From JAZKFT01 sp043760535 (GTDB lineage: Bacteria > Bacteroidota > Bacteroidia > Chitinophagales > Chitinophagaceae): DNA of 16,936 bases. The notes under the pieces were generated by a model. The model was not told the DNA's origin, made no database searches, and was given only the letters and a program-made list of their open reading frames with translations. Below, piece by piece: positions 15,251 through 16,936 of the stretch (the stretch's first letter is position 1; each line of letters begins with the position of its first letter). Both the position numbers and the translations under genes were made by a program. Where the stretch lies: the NCBI GenBank assembly GCA_043760535.1, contig JAYUOV010000090.1, forward strand, positions 1 to 16,936, read 5' to 3'.

Positions 15251-16936
15251 ATGAGAACCTTTACACGCATTTCGTTCTCCCTGCTTGCTGCCATTATTTT
15301 ACCACTTGCCCTTTGGGCAAATGTTGTAGTAAAAGGAACCGTAAAATTTTCTAATGGCCAATCTGTAAGTGGTTACACGGTTTACATATCTACAGATTCC
15401 GTTACTTCACCCGCCGCCTGCCAGCAAAACCACATTAAATTTACCAATGCGAACGGTTTTTACCAAGACACACTTATTTGCACTGTATCCATTCTCAAAG
15501 TTAGAGTTTGGGTTATTAATTGCGATGGTAACAGGCTTAGCCGATTAATAGAGGTACCAACGAATGGTATTGTAGAGGCCAATTTTACCATTTGTACCAA
15601 TCCGTGTACTGCTTATTTTATTAGCGAAAAGTCCGATTCAATACCACTTGCTATCCATTTTTATTTAAGAGCTTCCATTACAGCCTCAGATCCAATTGTA
15701 AAATGGAAATGGAACTTTGGAGATGGAACATTTGACTCCACATCTTATAATCCCTTTCATGTGTATGCTCAACGTGGCGTGTACAATGCCTGCTTAACCA
15801 TAAGAACCGCTTCTGGATGCACATCAGATTTCTGCAAACAGATTAATGTTGATTCAGCAGCTACTTGCAGGCCCGAATTTAGTTTTGCACCTGTACCTGG
15901 AACTGTTAACCGCATCAAATTTAATAGTGCTTCAAGCTTTGCCGGAAATAACGACAGCATCATTAGCCGCAAATGGACTTTTGGCAATGGTAACAGCCTT
16001 ACCGGAAATGTAGTATCGCCAGAACATCAGTACGCTGCACCCGGTATTTACAATGTATGCCTTACTACCAAAACAACAACTGGTTGCGAAAAAACCGTTT
16101 GTAAAACGCTCCAAATAGGTAACAACGATTGCCACCCAGAATTTTCTTTCGAGCCAGTTGCAAGTTCAGTACACCTTATTAAATATAATAGTGCGCAGAG
16201 TACAGTAAGTTCTAATGATAGTATAATTAACCGCAAATGGACATTTGGCGACGGCACCAGTATGGATGGTAATATAATAGCACCACAGCACCAATATGCA
16301 AATGCCGGCATTTATACTGTATGCCTTACTACAAAAACAAAACTAGGCTGCGAAAAAACAGTTTGCAAACAAATCGTTTTAGGACAGATAAACTGCCATG
16401 CCGATTTTGTACATGAAATTTTAGCACCTAATTCCAATACAGGCCGGTCTGTAAAATTCCGCAGCTTTATAAGTACTACCGGGCCACAGGATAGCATTGT
16501 TAGCCGCAAATGGAAATTTGGCGATGGCACAGGATTGGATGGTAATGCTATAGAACCAATACATTTATATCTGCAACCCGGAACCTATACAGTTTGCCTC
16601 TACATAACATCGGCCCGTGGTTGTAAAGACAGTGTTTGCAAACCAGTAGTTATTCAAACAAGCACACTTCGTTGCCAGCCAAGGTTTAGCCATTTTGCTA
16701 CCGGTTTAAGTGTAAAATTAAAAAGTGCACTAAGCCTGATAGCCACTGCCGACAGTATCATAAACCGCTTTTGGACATTTGGCGATGGTACTAGTGCAGG
16801 TAACCTCGCAGAAGTTACCCATCAATATCCACGAAGCGGAGAATTTGAAATATGCCTTCGCATTCAAACCCGCAATGGATGCATGGAAACCTGGTGTAAA
16901 AAAATTGCAGTGGTAAGTACAGCCAGTAACTGTGTT
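15251..16936 (+). CDS. Secreted PKD-repeat protein (C-terminus beyond right edge)
   Basis: The forward strand is open from the ATG at 15251 to the right edge (562 codons, no stop). A signal peptide (basic MRTFTR, hydrophobic SLLAAIILPLALWA) is followed by a beta-rich domain (about 24-118, opening VVVKGTVKFSNGQSVSGYTV) like carboxypeptidase-regulatory or SpaA-type domains. Five PKD-type repeats then start at residues 119, 206, 294, 382 and 475. A sixth begins at Cys561. Each is 86-93 residues and has the PKD core W-x-FGDG (second repeat FGNG), a HxY strand and a final C-x8-C-x4-C. The protein should be extracellular and elongated, and likely cell-surface or adhesin-like. Bacteroidota proteins of this type often end in a type IX secretion sorting domain, which would lie outside the window. 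Ligand unknown. Confidence 0.9.
   Translation, partial: MRTFTRISFSLLAAIILPLALWANVVVKGTVKFSNGQSVSGYTVYISTDSVTSPAACQQNHIKFTNANGFYQDTLICTVSILKVRVWVINCDGNRLSRLIEVPTNGIVEANFTICTNPCTAYFISEKSDSIPLAIHFYLRASITASDPIVKWKWNFGDGTFDSTSYNPFHVYAQRGVYNACLTIRTASGCTSDFCKQINVDSAATCRPEFSFAPVPGTVNRIKFNSASSFAGNNDSIISRKWTFGNGNSLTGNVVSPEHQYAAPGIYNVCLTTKTTTGCEKTVCKTLQIGNNDCHPEFSFEPVASSVHLIKYNSAQSTVSSNDSIINRKWTFGDGTSMDGNIIAPQHQYANAGIYTVCLTTKTKLGCEKTVCKQIVLGQINCHADFVHEILAPNSNTGRSVKFRSFISTTGPQDSIVSRKWKFGDGTGLDGNAIEPIHLYLQPGTYTVCLYITSARGCKDSVCKPVVIQTSTLRCQPRFSHFATGLSVKLKSALSLIATADSIINRFWTFGDGTSAGNLAEVTHQYPRSGEFEICLRIQTRNGCMETWCKKIAVVSTASNCV
15605..16930 (+). repeat. Array of five tandem PKD-coding units
   Basis: Five coding units of about 260-280 bp start with a cysteine codon at 15605, 15866, 16130, 16394 and 16673. 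Units two and three are exactly 264 bp and keep strong nucleotide similarity (for example around 16057-16105 and 16321-16370), which points to recent duplication or gene conversion. Units one, four and five are more diverged. Similar open frames on the opposite strand are only an echo of this repeat. Confidence 0.8.

Noticed and set aside
15103..15354. 83-codon forward frame spanning the gap before the PKD gene
   Set aside because: It overlaps the end of the AHSA1-like gene and the signal peptide of the PKD protein, with no domain features.
15769..16530. Three reverse-strand open frames with similar starts (MP-x-VHLRL-like)
   Set aside because: Their likeness to one another comes from the repeated PKD units read backwards. 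The forward frame is the real gene.
15605..16930. Regular repeats considered as a CRISPR array
   Set aside because: Units are about 264 bp, in frame and coding PKD domains, with no short direct repeat/spacer pattern.

Overview
The window looks like chromosomal DNA of a Bacteroidota bacterium, most likely a member of the Chitinophagaceae or a close relative. The evidence is a SusC/RagA-type TonB-dependent transporter, a periplasmic-propeller hybrid two-component system, Bacteroidota-style lipoproteins, a PKD-repeat surface protein, and almost no Shine-Dalgarno sequences before the starts. The family assignment below phylum level is an inference.

Region 1 (1-7215) is the edge of a polysaccharide-utilisation type locus. 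A SusC-like transporter runs leftward off the window from 1890. A 1,383-residue hybrid two-component regulator runs rightward from 2088. An SGNH/GDSL lipoprotein hydrolase follows. The usual logic is that the regulator senses a glycan breakdown product in the periplasm and activates the susC/susD operon, with the esterase-like lipoprotein possibly deacylating the substrate.

Region 2 (7216-7608) has no gene. It holds a roughly 225-bp element with 18-bp terminal inverted repeats (16/18 matching) that begin and end in TA. Its interior could fold into a long imperfect hairpin. It looks like a small non-autonomous mobile element or dispersed structured repeat and is the least explained object in the window.

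Region 3 (7609-11661) carries a 12-helix polysaccharide flippase-like protein, a RimJ/RimL-like GNAT acetyltransferase, and a tight pair: a DHH/DHHA1 phosphoesterase of the NrnA type followed after 1 bp by a tandem-FKBP lipoprotein.

Region 4 (11851-14611) is a two-gene capsule/exopolysaccharide cluster: a membrane-anchored FlaA1/CapD-type nucleotide-sugar dehydratase/epimerase starting at GTG, and a PHP-family CpsB/YwqE tyrosine phosphatase. No cognate tyrosine kinase is in the window.

Region 5 (14612-16936) has a G-rich imperfect inverted repeat, an AHSA1-like SRPBCC protein whose leader is one arm of that repeat, and the first 562 codons of a secreted PKD-repeat protein with a regular four-cysteine signature per repeat, running off the right edge.

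I found no CRISPR array, rRNA, tRNA or complete insertion sequence. No clearly new multi-gene system is visible. The unexplained signals are the two intergenic repeat structures and the cysteine-patterned PKD array.
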